Assembly (NCBI RefSeq): GCF_030272615.1
Contig: NC_081414.1
Location: 527,849,137-527,913,136, forward strand
From: Cryptomeria japonica
Taxonomy: Eukaryota; Streptophyta; Pinopsida; Cupressales; Cupressaceae
DNA length: 64,000 nucleotides
Direction of reading: 5' to 3'
Part shown: positions 10,961 to 23,800 of the stretch, in pieces
Layout of the letters: each line of letters starts with the position of its first letter
Position numbering within the stretch: the stretch's first letter is position 1
Made by a program: the position numbers and the translations under genes
The notes under the pieces: generated by a model
The model's database searches: none
What the model was told of the DNA's origin: nothing
Seen by the model: the letters and a program-made list of their open reading frames with translations, nothing else

Positions 10961-11754
10961 CCTCCATATTTTGGTTCGGGTTTGCTTTGGGATTTGGCTT
11001 GGAAGTGACAAGCCTGGAAAGTCAACTGAAAAAATGTGTTTTTCAGTATTCCTTGATTTTCCAGACTTTACACTGGTGGCTGACGACTTTTTTTATAGCC
11101 AAAATTGATAAAATGAAAAGGGTTTTTTAAGGACATTCTCAACTTTCCAACAATATAAGGCTTGTCTTATTTTGACTTTAATAAATAATTATTATTTATT
11201 TTCTAATTGAATTTTGACAAAAGTCCTGATTGATAGACTGATTGAAAAATACTCATAACTTTCAAACCACATAACATTTTTTTAATCTGAAACATGCGTC
11301 ACATCCTATGCTTCATCTACTATAGGGGAAAAAAAAAAAAAAGAATTTCATAAGGTTTTGACCAAGTTAAGGTGGTCAGATGTAGGAGTTTCCTGAATTT
11401 TTGAAAAACTTTAGTAAAAAAATCATAAATAATTATTTACTTTATAAAAAATTATAAAAAAATATGTGTCACATCCAGACATGAGTCTAATACTTATATT
11501 ATAAATCTTATAAAAAAATATTATGATTTGATTGTGATTAGGGTGGTCAGACATACACCTACTTCTTATCTTTTTCCTGAAATTTTTGTACCACTGCATT
11601 GAAATTTGCTTAGAAACTACATTCAATTTTCTATAGATTCTCTTCTTACATATTTTAAAAATAATGTTCATAACTTATTCAATTTTTCATGTGAAGTTGC
11701 ATAACTCTGATTTTTTGAAATTTCATTGCCACTTAAGGGCCTGTTTTGGCACAC
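10961..11754. other. AT-rich DNA without recognisable gene
   Basis: I see no coding sequence or clear repeat boundary. It is AT-rich, with a poly-A run near 11329 and two copies of a ggtggtcaga phrase (near 11370 and 11550). The latter suggest a short degenerate internal repeat. Confidence 0.5.
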
Positions 11755-14140
11755 CATGATCCTGTACATACCCAAAGATAAAGAAAATCTGGTTGGCAAG
11801 TTGAAATGGTAAAGAAGTTTGGTTTGCAAGTTAAAAAGGTCTTTGGTGTTGGCTTGATGTTGATGTTTTGATGTAAAGAGTTGATTGGTGACTTGTTTTA
11901 TGTTATCATTGATGGCAAATATGTTTTTATAGTCACATAAGTCTTGTAAGACAACGGGTAAAGCATAACGGGTAGAGAAGACAGTTTAACAGTGAACCAG
12001 CAAATAGGTCTTCAATCGGTAAGCATGAGTAGAGTTGCATTCAAGCAACCGATATAGGCAATTGATGAAGAGTTGGATGATGCGGTTCTACAGGAGTGAA
12101 GGAGATAAGTATTTGGTGCTATATTCATGACCGCATTAGCAGATTCAAAAGGATGATTGAGTTTTGATGTACAGAGTAGGCTATCTGGAAGAACACTTAA
12201 CCGATAGTGATAAAGTCACTAAGATCAGTAAAACGGTACAGTTTTGTTTTATTTTTGGTTTGTTATGTCAGTGGCCGACATAAGCAAGGCATGTAATGTA
12301 AGTTTGACTAGATTCATTGAACCTAGGAAATTGTTCCAAGGTTATGAGCCGACTAAGTTGATGTCTATACAAATGTGACAAGTTATGAGATAAGTATGAA
12401 TGTGTGAGAGATCATTAGTGATGGATGCGATTTTGACTGTGCGGTGATTAGTGAAGCTCTGTATTGATGTATTGTTGAAGTTTTGGAGGAATTGAAGCAG
12501 ATCTTATCAGACACATAAGTTTTATGTGAAGATCATTAAACTGTTGTTATCCTAACAATTGCAACAGTCGAATCCCTTAACTTGGTAGGTCCTGACAGCC
12601 TTAATATGTAAATTCCCTAACAGGGTAGCTCAACATCTGAGTTTAAATCCTCTTGCGAGGTTGCTTCTAACAAGGCATAGTTCCTAACATGTCTCATCAT
12701 AGCAAATCCCTTCACCAGGTGACTCCTAATAGGGTCTGCTCCTAACATGGCATATTTGTAAGACCTTAACCCGTCAAAGATTTCTATTCTACAGATAGTG
12801 AATCTTGTGGGTTCTAACTCCCATTGTGGTTTTTCCCTTTTGGGTTTCCATGTATAAATCATTGTTTTATGGTTGGCATGTTTTATGTAGTGTTTTCTTA
12901 TGTGATTATTTTCCTTGTATGCCTATTGATTTTTAATTTGTTAAAAGGTGTAATAAGATTCTTAAGGTTTTTGCTTGCACTGATTCACCCACCCCTTTAG
13001 TGCCTTATAAGTTTATCATTTGTATGGTTTGAAACAATCTCCTAGGATGCAGTACAACATTTTTGATACCTATGTGTTGAGTTTGGGATTTCAGAAGTCT
13101 AAATTCGATCATTATATTTACTTCAAAATTGATAATGGTCGCATTCTCATTATCACATTATATGTGGATGATATGTTACTGTTTGGTAATGGATATTTGA
13201 TTTTTGACTTGAAGTCTCAGTTTTTAGCATAGTTTGAGATAAAAGATTTAGGTGTAGGTAGGTACCTTCTGGGGATGGAAATTAGAAGATATAGATCTAA
13301 CAAAAAGCTTTGGTTAAGCCAAAGTAAGCATGTGAATTCTATGCTGGAGAGATTCAACATGACAACTTGTAGATCAATGATAGTTCTTGTTGCATTGGGA
13401 ACAAAATTATCTATGAATGATTGTCCAAAATCTCCTTTTGAGGTGGAGGACATGGCTAGTGTACCACATGCGAGTGCAGTTGGCAGTATACTACGGTCTA
13501 TACAAGACCAAACATTGTCCAAGTAGTGGGAGCCGTGACTCAATATATGGCTGATCTTGGATGAGTGCCTTGGGATGTAGTTAAGTGAGTGTTCAGATAT
13601 TTGAGGGATACTTCTGAGTATTCCTTGTGTTATCATGCTTATCCTACTAGACCTCGACATTATGTGAGCATTTGTGGATATGTTGATTTAGATTGGGTAG
13701 GTGGCATTGATAGCAGAAGATCCACCAGTGGTTATGTCTTCACCATGAATGGTGATGTTATTAGTTGGATGAATAATTGACAAGCTATAGTCACTTTGTC
13801 CACAATAGAAGTAGAATATATGGAAGCTATTCATGCTTGTAAGGAATCCATTTGGCTTAGACAGTTGTGTTTAGATCTTGGGTTTGATGCAGGATTAATT
13901 ACTATTTATTGTGTTAGTCAGAGTGCTATTTTCTTAGCAAAGAGTCTAACTTTCCATCCTATAATGAATTAGATTGATGTTCATATTTGTTTTGTTCGAG
14001 ATATGGTAGAGGATGAGAAGGTAAAATTGGAGAAGGTTGACACTTTGACAAATGTTGTAGATGCATTGACAAAACCAATCAACACAAAGAAGTTCAGATG
14101 GTGTTATAGTTCTATGGGCCTCTCAACCCCATGCAATTGA
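11755..14140 (+). pseudogene. Copia reverse transcriptase-RNase H, split by a solo LTR
   Basis: Plus-strand remnant of a Copia pol C-terminus. 11755-11846 encodes the RT stretch ending LVCKLKRSL, and the frame resumes at 13019 as YGLKQSPR, so the 11847-13018 insertion sits between two adjacent codons' worth of conserved sequence. Downstream are the catalytic YVDDMLLFG (about 13160), LGVGRYLLGMEI, the RYLRDTSEY motif, the RNase H signature VDLDWVGG (about 13690), RRSTSGYVF, and the C-terminal DALTKPI (about 14070). Several in-frame stops and one shift inactivate it. Gag, protease and integrase are missing. A purine tract (aaaagggtagaa) and the 3' LTR follow directly. Confidence 0.85.
11847..13018 (+). 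mobile_element. solo LTR inserted in Copia RT
   Basis: Begins tgttggc and ends ttatca, 1172 bp, flanked by tttgg (11842-11846) and tttgt (13019-13023), a plausible 5-bp target duplication with one change. The 3' part carries the module shared by most Copia LTRs in this window: ccattgtggtttttccc, gggtttccatgtataaat, then gattcaccc near the end. There is no internal region, so it arose by LTR-LTR recombination or loss. Confidence 0.75.
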
Positions 14141-14177
14141 TCTATGGGCTATTTGAAAGGTCTCGAAAAGGGTAGAA

Positions 14178-15020
14178 TGTTGGGACTAAGGTGTCTCAAC
14201 CTTTGCAAATCCTAACATTGATTTTGTATTTATTTATTTATTATTTTCGTACAAATGTCTAGTCATCTAGTCAGACCCACAAACTTGATGGCATCCTACT
14301 TGGAGTTGACTATATGACTCATATGTTGCACATGTGGAGGAAGGCATCCCACTTTGAGGATCTTTACAAGTGGCAAGAGATACCTTTTTGCATGAAGAAG
14401 GTGGGTGCCCAAGTTGGGTTATGGTGAGTTGTATGAGAATAAATTAATATTAGTCATTTATGACGGATTCTCTTATAGTTGTAAGTGTTGTAAGAGAATA
14501 TGTCGTCCGCCAAATAGTAAATTCTATTTGCCCAACTTAGGAGGTTTGAATGGGGAGTCATTTGGAGGTGTACATGTGTCATTTGCATGCTAAATTTGGT
14601 GACCAAAAATAGGGCCAAATGCTTTGCATGATGCCATCTTGTAGCTTCATCTAGAAGCTTCCTCTTAAGTTGTATTTCTATATGAAAGGTAGCCTTGGAG
14701 ATTATTAGTGATATTGTGTATTGCAGGTGAAGTGTTATGTTGCCATAATTAATCCAGATTGTGGATTGTTAGTTGTAGACTCCTATTGAAGAAGCTAAGT
14801 GCTAATATTGTATTGTAAGAGTTTATTTATTGGAATACAAAGTATTGTGCTTTGGAGTGTGGAGTTTGTTACTCGAAAGGGTTTTCTCCATGATATATGT
14901 TGTGTTGATTGTGTTTATCTTTATGATTACTTATTATCTATTTGAGAATGTGTTTCTGATTTCGTAATAGAAGATTTGTAAAGAAGATTTGCATTATCTC
15001 ACCCACTAGATTAGTGTTTG
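14178..15020 (+). mobile_element. 3' LTR of the decayed Copia element (right end approximate)
   Basis: Starts tgttgggac immediately after the purine tract aaaagggtagaa (14166-14177), which is the expected arrangement of polypurine tract and LTR. The body is non-coding with a typical Copia R/U5-like stretch (gtttgttactcgaaaggg near 14866). The partner 5' LTR is absent, so the right border cannot be fixed by comparison; about 15020 is an estimate. Confidence 0.55.
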
Positions 15021-16390
15021 GAAGCATTTTCCACACCTTAGCTTCCTTGCAGAGACGTGTAATCATAACAAGATACAACATTTTATTACAATGAAAGAAA
15101 AGGACACAACATATTTGAGCCAAAATGCAATCAATAAATTATACTATGTTGGAAGCTTTGCGCTTTTGAATTATTAGGCAAGTACAATCAATAAAAAGTT
15201 TTCATGTTGTTTTCAAGCAATTCCTTTTCAGTTTGATATTAAAAGTTGAAACAATGGATTATGGCTAGATTATATGAGATAGATACATGTATATCACACC
15301 CATGTTGAGAAGCACTTACATTCATTTGGGGCCAATTTCTTCAATCCTAAAACTTGTGGGACTTAGGCAATAACTTTGCAATGATGGGATATTTTTCCAA
15401 GCAATTGTTTGTCACAGGCCTTTTATGCAAGTGTAGACCACAAATAATCCCTACTCTACTCATTCTTGACATTTAGAATTCTATGCACATGCCAACCACA
15501 ATTGACCCTTCTTTTATACATTCTCGACTTTTAAAATGTTATGCATTTGACATGTAGAATGTTATGCACAAGCCGACCACAATTGACCCTTGTTTTATAC
15601 ATTCTTAACTTTTAGAATGATATACATATGCAAACCACAACTAACGCTTTCTCTATGCATAGTTGACTTTTAACATTTCATCCATGTTTTTTAAAATAGG
15701 AGTAAAATAGGTTTTAAAAGGGGCCCTAGAATTATTTACAACAAATGACAACTAGCATAAAATTGAGACAACAAAACTACAACCAAGCTACCTTGCAATG
15801 ATGAAACACAACATACAACTCAATAACATTGAAACGTCAGCAAAAAACCAACTAACACACACCATAAGATAGACCATTAAGGAGAACACAATCGTAGCCC
15901 AACAACAATAAGGAACCAAAACCTATGCAATTCTTGACATCTTCCTTGCAATTTGTGCACCCTTAACTTAGAGATGGGCTTTTGAATCAAATTTAAGAAG
16001 ACCTTTATTATTTCTTTGAACAATTGTCCAAGATATATCATTTCCAAACTCAATTGTATGTAAAGAGAGGACATCCACCATCACCTCATCCTAGGCCACC
16101 TCATACAATGAGGAAAAAGGTCTATCCAATGAAGTCAAATGCAACACAAAATCCACCAATTGTTCAATGACATGAGTCCACCCCATTCCCACCACTTACA
16201 AAATGAGGCTAGGCAATGTTGAAGAAGCCTACATTGGTTCCAAATAATTCCTTTCAAGGGTTAATGAAATAGCTAAAGCCACTTCAATCCTAGGGGAAGT
16301 TTCTATAGGAGTAGTATCCATAACAACGTGATCCATTGACTAGGAGGTAGGAGCCTTTCCCACCAGAGGGGAAGAAATAATAAAGACACC
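15021..16390. other. no recognisable gene
   Basis: Moderately AT-rich DNA. A phrase of the type cattcttgacatttagaatttatgcacatgcc recurs about three times with changes between 15460 and 15640 (roughly 75-85-bp spacing), suggesting a small degenerate tandem repeat. The rest may be diverged LINE 3' sequence but I cannot support a call. Confidence 0.4.
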
Positions 16391-16399
16391 CATATTAAA

Positions 16400-17040
16400 A
16401 TGATTGGGGAGGGTATTATGCCATCGAGTAGTTGATCTCACAAATTGATGGCAGGGTTAGACACTCAAAATCAAGACATCTAGTAGAAAATCAACATTCC
16501 CAATTAAATGACAGGCTCTCTTAATCAAGTGGTTAAACTCACCTCCTATCCTCAACAATCATTATGATCTCTCCATTAAGAGGCTTGGAGATGTTGACGT
16601 CCATCAAAACAAGGGAAAAGGTGGAATAGTCAATGTTAGACATGGTTGGGTCCACTTTCAAAAAATGACCAATATCATTGCCAATATCTTGAAAGCAAGT
16701 ATTTTTCAATAAATGAAGAGGGAGTTAAACCAACCTTACCCAAACATGCACAACATTGAGTCATAGGGTTGAAAGAGGGAAATCACTACCAGAGAGACAT
16801 GGAGTGTTCACACCACATCCATAGCCTATCATTCAACACCACCTCTATGTTCTCAATAGTTTGAAAGCATAAGATAAAGAAACCCATGACACAAGGATAA
16901 GGCTCAATAGCACCATTGGAGAGAGGCCTCCAAGACTCCAAAACCCACTTGTGTAAGTTTGTGGAGAAGGCCAAAAGATATTTAATGTGAAAATTAGGCT
17001 ATGATGAGCATAAAATATTATGATTTCTATCACAACTGGG
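16400..17040 (-). pseudogene. LINE ORF1-like fragment (DUF4283-type)
   Basis: Minus-strand frames read in order FSTNLHKWVLESWRPL, GFFILCFQTIENIEVVLNDR, LWMWCEHSMSLW, FPSFNPMTQ and LGKVGLTPSSF. This pattern (a short β-rich segment, a 'W..W..H' phrase, 'FNP' and a WVRL-like position) resembles the DUF4283 domain found in plant LINE ORF1 and related zinc-knuckle proteins. The frame has two adjacent stops after SLW and shifts elsewhere. The family resemblance is from memory of the pattern, so the call is tentative. No LINE RT follows on the expected 3' side. Confidence 0.45.
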
Positions 17041-17395
17041 GGAGATTGAGAATAAGGAAGGGTTTGAGTCTTTCTGCATTGAGAATGATAAGTAGAACTA
17101 GAGGGGGCCCTAAGCTAGCGATGGCAACATAAGATCTCAACTTATTTACCCTGACCACTAGACCATGAGAAAGGTTACCAATAACACCCTCATTGCCCAT
17201 AGACACAAGTTGCAAGATGGGTGTCACGCCAACAACATGACCACCAAAATCATTAGATACAAGTCCAATACCTCCATCAAAATCCATTCCAAAAATAGGG
17301 CCACGAACAACACCATTCATCCACAAAGGAGAGAGTGAACTAAAAACCAACATGAACAAAATATCTTGTGACCATAACAAATGAATGAATGCATT

Positions 17396-17773
17396 TTAAT
17401 AATGTCCACGAGACCATTCATCTAATGGACCAAGAATATCACTATCAACAATTTTCAAGTTCCTTTCAATGTTGATTCTTTTGTTGTGGATATTGATAAA
17501 GAAACCTACAGTTTTATGAAGCTTTGCCTCAAATTGCTCATTTAGAGTGCTCACCCTTAAATTGTTTTTACATTGTGTACAAAAATGCTCATAATTTGTG
17601 TTCTCAAATATGAAGTTCCATTCAGCTCCCACTAGTCCTTTATTGTAAAAAAGACAAGTTCTTTCATCCCACTCTTCCTTAGGGATTGCCCATTCACCTA
17701 TCTCACATCTAAGATGGTGAGAATTGATTCTTAGATGTGCAACTTGAAGTCTTTCCCTTCCCTTAATAGCCAC
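17396..17773 (-). pseudogene. fragment resembling the zinc-ribbon C-terminus of a LINE RT
   Basis: A 125-codon open minus frame containing GRERLQVAHLRINSHHLRCE, then a Cys and Trp/Phe region with EWNFIFENTNYEHFC. The spacing resembles the 'RISSHxLxIExGR...CxxC...ExHFxFEC' tail found after the RT of many non-LTR elements. Several of the usual cysteines are not evident. It lies 5' of the ORF1-like fragment on the same strand, the reverse of LINE order, so the two probably come from different insertions. Confidence 0.4.
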
Positions 17774-19259
17774 CCTTAGTTAGTCTTTTTCATCATGTTC
17801 CCTCAATGGGTTGAACTCTTTAATAGAGTGCTTTTTTTCGACCAACCTATATTGTCCACATGACAATTCTAAATTTTTCCAACACAATTTTTTTTTATCT
17901 CTTCATTAGTGTCAGAGTAATCTTGCAAATTGATATCCCACTTGCTCATCCACTCATTGTTTTACTTCATCCAAGTGTTCTTCCTTTCTTTAAATTCCTC
18001 CTCAACAACAATTTTGGGCCATCTTTGCTTATCCATGTTTTTAATCCTTTTTAAAAAAAGTAACTTAGCAAATAGATTATTGTTGAGGCCTTCATTGGGA
18101 ACTTGACCTTGAGACTAATAATGACTATATGCTTTTGGATTATTGATAATTATCCCCACTTGTCAGACAAGCTACAATATCACAATCATAAAGGAGAACC
18201 AACATAACCAACAAACCAAAGAGGTTTTCTTGATTTTCCAATCCCATAATTTTTCTTTCCTACATCTATTTTGCAATAGATAAGTGTAATGGTGAAAAAT
18301 TAGGGTTTCATCCAATAATGAAGTAAAACCCTTGATTTTTGCTTAGGGGCCACTACATTAAAGAGGGGTAAATCCAATAGATCTAGCCTCAAATAAACAA
18401 GGATAGTGCTAAGAATTTTGATTAGATTCATTGATAGGATTTGAATACCCTTTTTTAAGTTGAATTGTGAAAATGTTGAAATTAGGGTAAATATTTTGAA
18501 ATTGAAGAGAGTATGCATAAACAATGAGATATGGTCATTAAATAGAGCCACAAACCTGGATTTGAGAAATATGAGAGTATTCAAATCTATTCCCAGAAGG
18601 TTGTCTTGAATTGTTGGGACCAGAATGCCTGTCGCTCTGGTTCTCCACACTTTTCGTCATTCAAAGGGGAACTTGTTCATCTTTGTGAATTATGTCGATC
18701 GTGAAAGTTACAACTCCATACATGTTTCCTACACAAATAAAGAGAGGGAAAATGGTTGGTAATAGGGGTTTTCTTAAGTCAAACCCCTATTTAGGAATTA
18801 ACCTTGAATGACTAATTGAAAATGCTAAAATAAACAATGGAAGGATATACCTCAGATCTGCAATTGTTGATAATGATGCTTTTCTTATTGAATGGAATCA
18901 CATATGTTGTGTTGGAACTCCTAAGAATTTCCATATTTTTAAATTATTTTGCCACTACTACCCAAAATAACAACCAAATTAAATACACTTGAGTCATTTG
19001 AACTTGCCAAGTAAACTCCCTATTCATTCATAATTCAATGTGTTTTCTAGCCTAAAGTCCCATAGAATGATGTAAATCAACCTTGAAATATGAATAGGCC
19101 CCATAAAAAATCTTGTCCTTAATTCATTATTGCCCTACCCCTCTAGAAATGCCCATTTATTATTTTATGTAGCTATCACAAAACCAAAATCTCACTTTTC
19201 TCCATTTTGTAGGACTATTTCTTTGTTATATTAAGTATCTCACAAAACAATGACAAAAT
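17774..19259. other. no recognisable gene
   Basis: AT-rich DNA with one 116-codon minus frame (18300-18650) that has no recognisable domain. I see no LTR borders or strong repeats here. Confidence 0.4.
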
Positions 19260-19830
19260 AAACATTATCGCTAATTCACAGAGTCAAATTTAGGTTGTGG
19301 CAAGCATTCCGTGAAATAGCAAAGGAGAAAATAAAGTCTTATATAGGTTTCACTATTTCGTGGAACTCATCTTCCATCATGATGGGCAACCCACGAATTA
19401 GCGATTAAGGAAGAACAATACCTTATGAGATCACCATTTTGCAAAGGACAAGGTATATGAATTCAAACATTCAACAAACTGACGAGAAGTGGAGTATAGT
19501 TCATAAAGGCATCATTGTTTCATGAGTCAAGTGTTCTATCATGTTAAGTAGGTAGTGAAATAGCGATGAAAGAGACACAACCCATAAGACATCCTCACTA
19601 TTTCACTAAGAAGAAATATTGGGAGATCGAGGGAAGTGCGATTTAGTGATAGCCCTATAAACTTTCGCTAAATTGCAAAGAAAGTATATCCAAAGAAAAG
19701 AAATGTAGTGACATAGCGATAAGGGTCTAAATTGATTTCACTATATAGTGGGAAGCCGAGATAAAAGTAAAAGGAGGGTGGCAATTCAAAGATAGATGAT
19801 GTCTCCATTTCTCAGTGATAAAATAGAATT
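19260..19830. repeat. diverged repeat cluster around a cactatttcgtgg-type phrase
   Basis: Variants of one phrase recur in both orientations: ttcactatttcgtggaa near 19350, agtgaaatagcgatg near 19555, cactatttcacta near 19600, actttcgctaaattgcaaag near 19660 and ttcactatatagtggg near 19738. Spacing is irregular (about 60-200 bp). Some copies can form small hairpins. Origin unknown. Confidence 0.4.
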
Positions 19831-19890
19831 AGTTATTAAAGCTCATGATACAAAGAGAATAATAAGCTGAGGCAAGGTGGTGATGACTTC

Positions 19891-20648
19891 TGTTAGGAAT
19901 CCCAAAGATACTTAGAGGGGGGGGGTGAATCAGTATCTTGCCGGTTAATAGATTTTATGACCTTATTAAATAAATTGCATTCCAAAACAGTGTGTCGGTA
20001 TACAATAATTAATGCAGTAAATATGAACAATAAGCACAACATAGACAACACACCATAACACAAGATTTTTAACGAGGAAACCCAGTGTGGGAAAAACCTC
20101 GGTGGGATTTGTGACCCACAATATTCACTCACTGGCCAATGAATGGATATTACTTACAATAGGGGCCTGCACATGCAGGAAGGCCTGCCTAAAGCTCACT
20201 GCTTAATTACAAAAAGGAAGTCTCATTGACTTACAAAATGAATTATGCAAATCCAATATAATGTATTGCTTTAGTTCAACATCTTCTATGCCAGGTTTAG
20301 TACCGGTTTAAGCTCATACAGTAACCATAAACCTTACTCCAAAATCTACCTTAATATTCGTATATTACTTTTGTAATAATCTAATCATGTCCGCATCTTA
20401 AATGATCTACAAGATCTCATACTTATATATGAGTCTTATTACAATATGCCTTGTCAGCTTATAAAAAGATATTACAATTAAATACAAAATGCAATATTCA
20501 AAATCCTTTCGGCTGGGGTGCCGGTAATCATCTTTGCCACTACTGGTAAACTATCTGCCGGTGCCGGTGCCATAGGATTGCAAGGTTTCCATCAATGACA
20601 ATACCTTCAATCACCTAAAATTTCTCATTGAAGTGTGCAATGCCAACA
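19891..20648 (-). repeat. E3 3' LTR
   Basis: 758 bp, tgttagg to gccaaca on the plus strand. It contains the shared Copia module in inverse (gggggggtgaatcagt, aaacccagtgtgggaaaaac) and a TATA-like catatataagtatg on the minus strand near 20425. The bp after it is the purine tract. Partner LTR at 48829. Confidence 0.85.
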
Positions 20649-20661
20649 ATCTCCCCCTTTG
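20649..20661 (-). promoter_or_regulatory. E3 polypurine tract
   Basis: Reads aaagggggagat on the minus strand, directly before the 3' LTR; primes plus-strand synthesis. Further tracts of the same kind lie upstream at about 20742-20749 and 20796-20804, a multiplied-PPT pattern. Confidence 0.75.
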
Positions 20662-20849
20662 GCATTGATGGCAACACCCATGAGAAAAATTCAAAAGTGT
20701 ATCCAAAATTTGAATTCCAAAAATCACACCAAAAACTGTGTGCTCCCCCTGAGCAAATGATCTCTTCTGTCCATCATTTTTCTCATCTCTACTACTCCCC
20801 CTTTGGCATCAATGACAAAGGTTGTCAAAATGTCAATTGAGTGTAGTTA

Positions 20850-23800
20850 TCAGTTAGAACCCTGTAACCAGTTGGTTACAATTTGAAATATGTCTGCTAA
20901 TACAAAATTTAGGCTCTCAGTGAATTTGTCACTGTCCTTCAATGTTGCCTCTGTCCTTTGAATTGTACCGGTGAGGATGTGCATTCTCTTCCGGTGTCTT
21001 CAGTCCTTGAACAAGTGCCTCTGATATCTCTTTCGTCAAAGAGATGAGGTTGTCAAGTTTAGGACCAAGTCTACATTTAAGCTCTTTTGCCTTGCCTTGT
21101 ATTCTTTCCTTTTTCTTTTCTAATTTTTCAAGTTTTTCCTCAAAACCTACTATCTCCAGCTCTATAACTGATATGGGTTCTGATGAACCGATGAGATTGT
21201 TAGCTCTATCATTTATTTCTATCTATACTTGCTGATCTCCTTGTCTGTATCCACTGTCAAAATATTGGTCTTACATGTGTCTATGTACAACTCCTTAAAT
21301 TCCATTAATGTTTTGTTTAGTACCGTTAGGAGGGTGTCAATGTGTTCCGTGCACTTATTTATTGTCTCATCAAAGAATTTCTCTTTTTTTTTATATTCAT
21401 TTTCTCTCTAAATGTCTCCTCATTTATCTGTTCAACTGTCAATATGTTACCACTGATATATTTAGACAATGTGTCTAATTGACTTAAAGAATATTTATTT
21501 TCCACAATGCACTTGGGTGCAATCAATTTCAGAATAGGTATGGTATCATCAATAGCCTTATAAGCTAATGCATTACACTCTGTGAGTTTCTTAATAGAAT
21601 CCAATAATACCTCTGTTACACTAGTTGGTCTGAATTCGGTCATGGAAGAACCAGATGTTTGTCCAACTACTTTAACAATTTGCATTTCATGGGTGTTAGT
21701 AACCTCTGATAGGTCAGTTTGTGTCTGCATTTCAACTAACAAAGGCTTGGGTTTCTCAGCTGTTGCCGGTGGCATTGTCTCAGTATGAACTTGTACCTCA
21801 ACCTTTTTCTCTTCCTGTTTCTCAGTGTGTACCTCAGTTTGTTTCTTCGTGCTCTCTTCTGTTGGTTTCTCTGATGTTGTCTCAGTATTCACTACTGGTA
21901 TCTCAACTGGTTTCTCTGTGTTATCAGCCGGTTTCTCTAACTTAGTGGGTTTTTCAATGTGTGCACCAGTGGTATCAGTCACCATTCTAGAAGCCAGGGG
22001 ATCAATTGATTGTTCAGTTTGTGTCTCAACCTCAATTTCAACATTTTCAACTGTATGCTCTACTTGTGTTTCCACTGCAATATTCTCAGCCGGTGGCTTA
22101 GTAGCCACATCCTTCTTTTCACCAGTGGTTTCCTTATCAACCACAATATTTACCTCTTGTGTATCAATATTCATAGTAAATAAAACTTCTGCATCAGGAT
22201 TGGTGTCGTCATGTGTTGATACCAACTCAACATTATCAGTAGCCGGTGATGTATCAACAATCTCAGCCGGTGGAGTATCAGAAGGAGGTGGGGGCAAGTT
22301 GTCTGTCACTTTTATGTTGGGAGGTCCACCTACCTTGCCTTTACCTTTATCCTTTTCTTTTTGGTAAACTCTGCTTAAGTTCTTCTTGCTTCTCTTTCTC
22401 CACAAAGAAGATATCCCATTTATCCGCTGTCTCTTCAGTGATTTCATTCACTCTTCCAGCCATTAAACCTACATGTCGGTGACCACTTGAAAATACTGTC
22501 CTATTTGCCTCACTTATTAACTCATCAATTTCATCTGGTGATTTAACTAGGTGAACTGCAAATAGTTTTTTTATATCTTTATCTTCTTATCCAATTCCAT
22601 AATAACTAGTCTTTTTGCATCAAGTGTTCTATACAAGTCACTCGGTAAATCATCTACAACTTCTATCAAAAATTTCTTGTAAATGTCTAAGTGTAGAATG
22701 ATACTGTTTTCTATGCTTTCCTTTTCTTCATTAGTAAAAGTATCATACAATTTGCTGACATTAGACAAGTTTCCTTCATCTGTTATTTCATTTAAAAGAT
22801 TGTCTAAAGAAGGAATAACTTGTTTTTCCTTCTTCTTCCTTGGTGTCATTTTCTTTACTAGGGGCCATACTGCCTATTGTTTCCTTCTTGTTCTCTTTGG
22901 TGTAGGAGAGGGTGCCAGTGACGGTTTTCGTTTCCTTTCTACTCTCATAAATTCAGCTGGGATTTCACTGTCAAATGAAGTTCCAACTGGTGAGAGGTGA
23001 GCTTCCGATTGTAACCCTTCCAAGTCACTTTCCTTAATACCGGTGATATTCAATATGTTTTCCTTGATCTCTTTGGCCTGTTTTGTTGCTTTCTTGATAG
23101 TTTGCTCTCTTTTCTTCCTTCATTTTAGTGTTTGCACTTTGCTCTCAGTGGTTTCAACACTACCAAATATTTCCTCTTCAAGTTCTCTAGGGGCTTCAAG
23201 TAGGGCTTTAGCATATGTCTCAATTATGTTTATATCAGTCTCATAACCCATTTCTATTACCCAAACGGTTCTAGGAACCAGTGCCTCCGTCCAGATTTCA
23301 TCTTTCTTTACAACAAAACATATTTCCTTTTTGATATTTGTCAACTATGCTTTGAGATAACCTTTCCCTTGTTTTCATTCTAGCCTTCAATGCTTGGAAG
23401 TATTTAATTATATTGTTTTCCCTGTCATCTCCCAGGCCGGTAAAGATATCCAAAAGTTGTTTGCCTACCGGTATGTCAAAACCAAATTCTTTCCTGCCTA
23501 TACCGGGAACTTCCTTAGTAATGTATAGTATTAGGCACACAAGTAGATTACCAAATCTGAAAGTACCTTTCTTATCACCTTTAATTTTCTTCATATTATC
23601 AATCAATTCATCCTTTAGCCATTCACATACGTCAATCTTAGTGTTACTGTTCACCATGTCATAAGCACTCTTGATACATAAACTAGAAACAAAGTTTAAT
23701 CTGTTAGCATGTGTAGTTTTGTATCCTAGTATCATGCTAATGAATCTAACATTTATATCTTTCACATCATTGACTCTTAAGGATTTGTTGTCATGGGTTG

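Noticed and set aside
21181-21205. ctgatgaaccgatgag as a hammerhead core
   Set aside because: No GAAA after a stem II. Other CTGATGA occurrences checked on both strands (near 1959, 1983, 9253, 55843, 62703) also lack it.
21825-22367. 180-codon plus-strand frame
   Set aside because: Antisense shadow of the Glu/Thr/Val-rich low-complexity part of E3 ORF2.
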